A stretch of DNA of 64,000 bases from Albidovulum sp. (lineage in GTDB: Bacteria; Pseudomonadota; Alphaproteobacteria; Rhodobacterales; Rhodobacteraceae), in assembly GCA_030837785.1 (NCBI GenBank), contig JAUQYA010000019.1, forward strand, positions 15,268 through 79,267, given 5' to 3'. Below the pieces are notes generated by a model, which saw nothing but the letters and a program-made list of their open reading frames with translations, was not told the DNA's origin and made no database searches. Each line of letters opens with the position of its first letter. Position 1 is the first letter of the stretch. Shown in pieces: positions 62,454 through 64,000 of the stretch. The translations under genes and the position numbers were made by a program.

Positions 62454-63653
62454 CTATTGCAGGTAGGGCACCGGATCGACGCTGTCGAAGCCCTGGCGCA
62501 CCTCGAAGTGCAGGAAGGCGGGGTCGGCGCTGCGCACCTTGGCGATGCTCTGGCCGCGCTTGACCCGGTCGCCCTTGGCCACCGCGATCCCGTCGATATT
62601 GGCGTAGACGGTCAACAGGTTGCCTTCGTGGCGGATGACGAGGATCGGCACCTGGTCGGTGTCCTTGGTGATTGCGGCGACGGTGCCGTCGCCAGCAGCC
62701 TTGACGCCGGTTCCCGCCGAGGCGGCGATGTCGATGCCCTCGTTCTTCTTCTTGGCGTAGCCGCGGATGATCTTGCCCGACACCGGCATGGCCAGGCGCG
62801 CGGTGCCGGAGGCCGCAGTCTTCTGCGCCCCGAGGTCGGGGGCGGGCGGGGTCTTCACCGGTTCGGCCGTGGGCTGGGTCTTTTCCGCCGGCAGCGGCTT
62901 TGCGGCCGAAGGCGGCGTCGGCGTGGGCGAGCCCGTCCCGGGGGCGGTGACCACCTGCTGGCTCACCGGCGTGCCGGTGGCGACGGGGATCATCAGCGTC
63001 TGGCCCTCGCGCACCGAAAGGTCGGGGCCGAGACCGTTCCAGTCGGCCAGCGCCTTGACGTTGACGTTGTAGAGCCGCGCGATGGAATAGGCCGTCTCGC
63101 CCCGCATCACCCGGTGGCGGACCGGTTCGGTATTGCCGATCGTCGACGTGGTCTGCGTGGCCGGTTGCGCAGGCGCCGTGCCCGCGCCCGCCGCACTTGC
63201 CCGGTCGATCGCGCCCGAGGCGATGGTGGTCACGTCGATCGCGCCACCTGCGGCGACGGGGGCGCCGGTCGCGGCCGAAGGCTCGGCCACCCGGCGGGGC
63301 AGGGCAAGCACTTCGCCTTCGCGCAGCGTCGTCCCGGGGGTGATCGCATTGTAGGAGGCGAGGTCTCCCGCCGGCAGGCCGATCCGGGCGGCGAGGCTGT
63401 CCACCGTGTCGCCGCGGCGGGCGACGGCGACCTGATAGCCGGGGTAGGAGATGATGCCGCGGGCATCGGCGGCGGGGCGGGCCGCGGTGGCCTGGTTCAC
63501 CGCCGCGGTGGTATCGAGACCCGATCCGCCGAAATGCCTCAGGTCGGCGTCGAAGTTGCCGCCGGGCTCGCAGGCGGCGAGCGCAAGAAGGCTGATCCCC
63601 AGCAGGGGGCCGCGCAGGGCGGGCCGGGCGCGGGTCGGGCGGGAAAGGGTCAT
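62454..63653 (-). CDS. NlpD-like lipoprotein: two LysM domains and a degenerate LytM (M23) domain
   Basis: The 399-residue protein has a lipoprotein signal (LLGISLLALAAC), two LysM domains (about 73-118, QVAVARRGDTVDSLAARIGLP, and about 178-225, HRVMRGETAYSIARLYN), a Pro/Thr-rich linker and a LytM domain. The zinc ligands are lost: NEGIDIAA in place of HxGxD and YANID in place of YGHL. This is typical of NlpD/EnvC-type amidase activators, which do not cut peptidoglycan themselves. pcm lies just upstream, as in the surE-pcm-nlpD order. Confidence 0.92.
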   Translation of the reverse strand: MTLSRPTRARPALRGPLLGISLLALAACEPGGNFDADLRHFGGSGLDTTAAVNQATAARPAADARGIISYPGYQVAVARRGDTVDSLAARIGLPAGDLASYNAITPGTTLREGEVLALPRRVAEPSAATGAPVAAGGAIDVTTIASGAIDRASAAGAGTAPAQPATQTTSTIGNTEPVRHRVMRGETAYSIARLYNVNVKALADWNGLGPDLSVREGQTLMIPVATGTPVSQQVVTAPGTGSPTPTPPSAAKPLPAEKTQPTAEPVKTPPAPDLGAQKTAASGTARLAMPVSGKIIRGYAKKKNEGIDIAASAGTGVKAAGDGTVAAITKDTDQVPILVIRHEGNLLTVYANIDGIAVAKGDRVKRGQSIAKVRSADPAFLHFEVRQGFDSVDPVPYLQ

Positions 63654-63729
63654 GCTCGCATCCTCACATCGCGGGACCCTGTGGCCGGGCCCTTGTCTCG
63701 GTTCTTCGGAGCGCGCGCGGGGCCTTCGA

Positions 63730-64000
63730 TCAGTCCTGCGCCAACCCCTCCACCAGCGGCACGAAGCGCACCGGCCTCAGTTCGTCATAATCGTAACCGT
63801 GGGCTCTGCGCGTCACCCTGATCAGGCACTGCACCGTATCCGACTGCCCCACCGGCAAGACCATGATACCCCCTTCGCGCAACTGAGCCAATAGGGGCCC
63901 CGGCGGGTCTTCGGCCGCCGCCGTCACGATGATCCGGTCGAAGGGCGCCTGGTCGGGCAGGCCGTGGCTGCCGTCGCCGGCGATCGCGGTGATGTTGGTC
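63730..64000 (-). CDS. pcm: Protein-L-isoaspartate O-methyltransferase, C-terminal part (5' end beyond window)
   Basis: The visible 89 residues match the C-terminal half of PCMT: TNITAIAGDGSHGLPDQAPFDRIIVTAAAEDPPGPLLAQL, then the GGIMVLPVGQ strand (family G(R)(L)(V)xPVG) and LRPVRFVPLVEGLA at the end. The enzyme methylates isoaspartyl residues with SAM as a repair step. The start lies outside the window. nlpD follows 76 bp downstream in the same direction. Confidence 0.93.
   Translation of the reverse strand, partial: TNITAIAGDGSHGLPDQAPFDRIIVTAAAEDPPGPLLAQLREGGIMVLPVGQSDTVQCLIRVTRRAHGYDYDELRPVRFVPLVEGLAQD

Overview
The window is high-GC DNA (strongly G/C-biased third codon positions) from an alphaproteobacterium, most likely Rhodobacterales (Rhodobacteraceae). 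The evidence is the gene content: a heterotetrameric sarcosine oxidase operon, a DMSP lyase of the DddP type, a clustered ccm cytochrome-c system, an isolated fliG, and a surE/pcm/nlpD-like neighbourhood at the right edge. DddP points to a marine or saline habitat. I saw no rRNA, tRNA, CRISPR array, intact insertion sequence or origin.

Left part (1-9.5 kb). This is the least ordinary stretch. It holds a truncated ArsR-type regulator resembling sulfide-sensing SqrR/BigR, a flavin reductase, the remains of a large HExxH (zincin) protein of the phage or mobile-element 'polyvalent' kind, a DUF475 membrane protein, aroQ with an HpcH/HpaI aldolase, a heavy-metal P-type ATPase broken by N-terminal loss and two opposite homopolymer frameshifts, dusA and a TauE/SafE permease.

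9.2-20 kb. A leftward ccmI-ruvX-DUF1289 operon is linked by 4-base overlaps. Next come soxBDAG (sarcosine oxidase), sodB, NADP-glutamate dehydrogenase and a Tat-exported metallophosphoesterase.

20-36 kb. Here are a LOG-family protein, a LysM protein, an ArsR repressor divergent from an Atm1-type ABC exporter with a long palindromic operator between them, yfgM-bamB-der in the order known from E. coli, serS, yajC-secD-secF, a Mth938-like protein and ccmA-ccmB-ccmC-ccmD-ccmG.

36-49 kb. Here are acnA (with a good promoter over a GTATAC palindrome), a DUF1223 protein, an aldehyde dehydrogenase, a lipid A-type acyltransferase, fliG, purB, a glycosyltransferase, a CDGSH iron-sulfur protein and dddP.

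49-64 kb. Here are prfB, a DUF2189 membrane protein, a bactofilin overlapping an active-site-intact M23 peptidase, a ferritin-like DUF455 protein with a Bcp peroxiredoxin, a large AsmA-like protein, queA, an MFS transporter, lpdA behind a perfect 18-bp palindrome, an NlpD-like lipoprotein with a degenerate LytM domain, and the end of pcm.

Functionally, sarcosine oxidase, glutamate dehydrogenase and DddP fit use of marine osmolytes (glycine betaine breakdown products and DMSP). Many genes are housekeeping. The unusual non-coding content is a dispersed intergenic repeat (five copies, each with a TCTTCG(T/G)TGC-like core and mostly followed by a GC hairpin) and several short tandem duplications. 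I did not find a clearly new multi-gene system; the most interesting leads are the broken zincin gene, the decayed ATPase with its nine-copy hexamer, the dispersed repeat family and the two strong palindromic operators.
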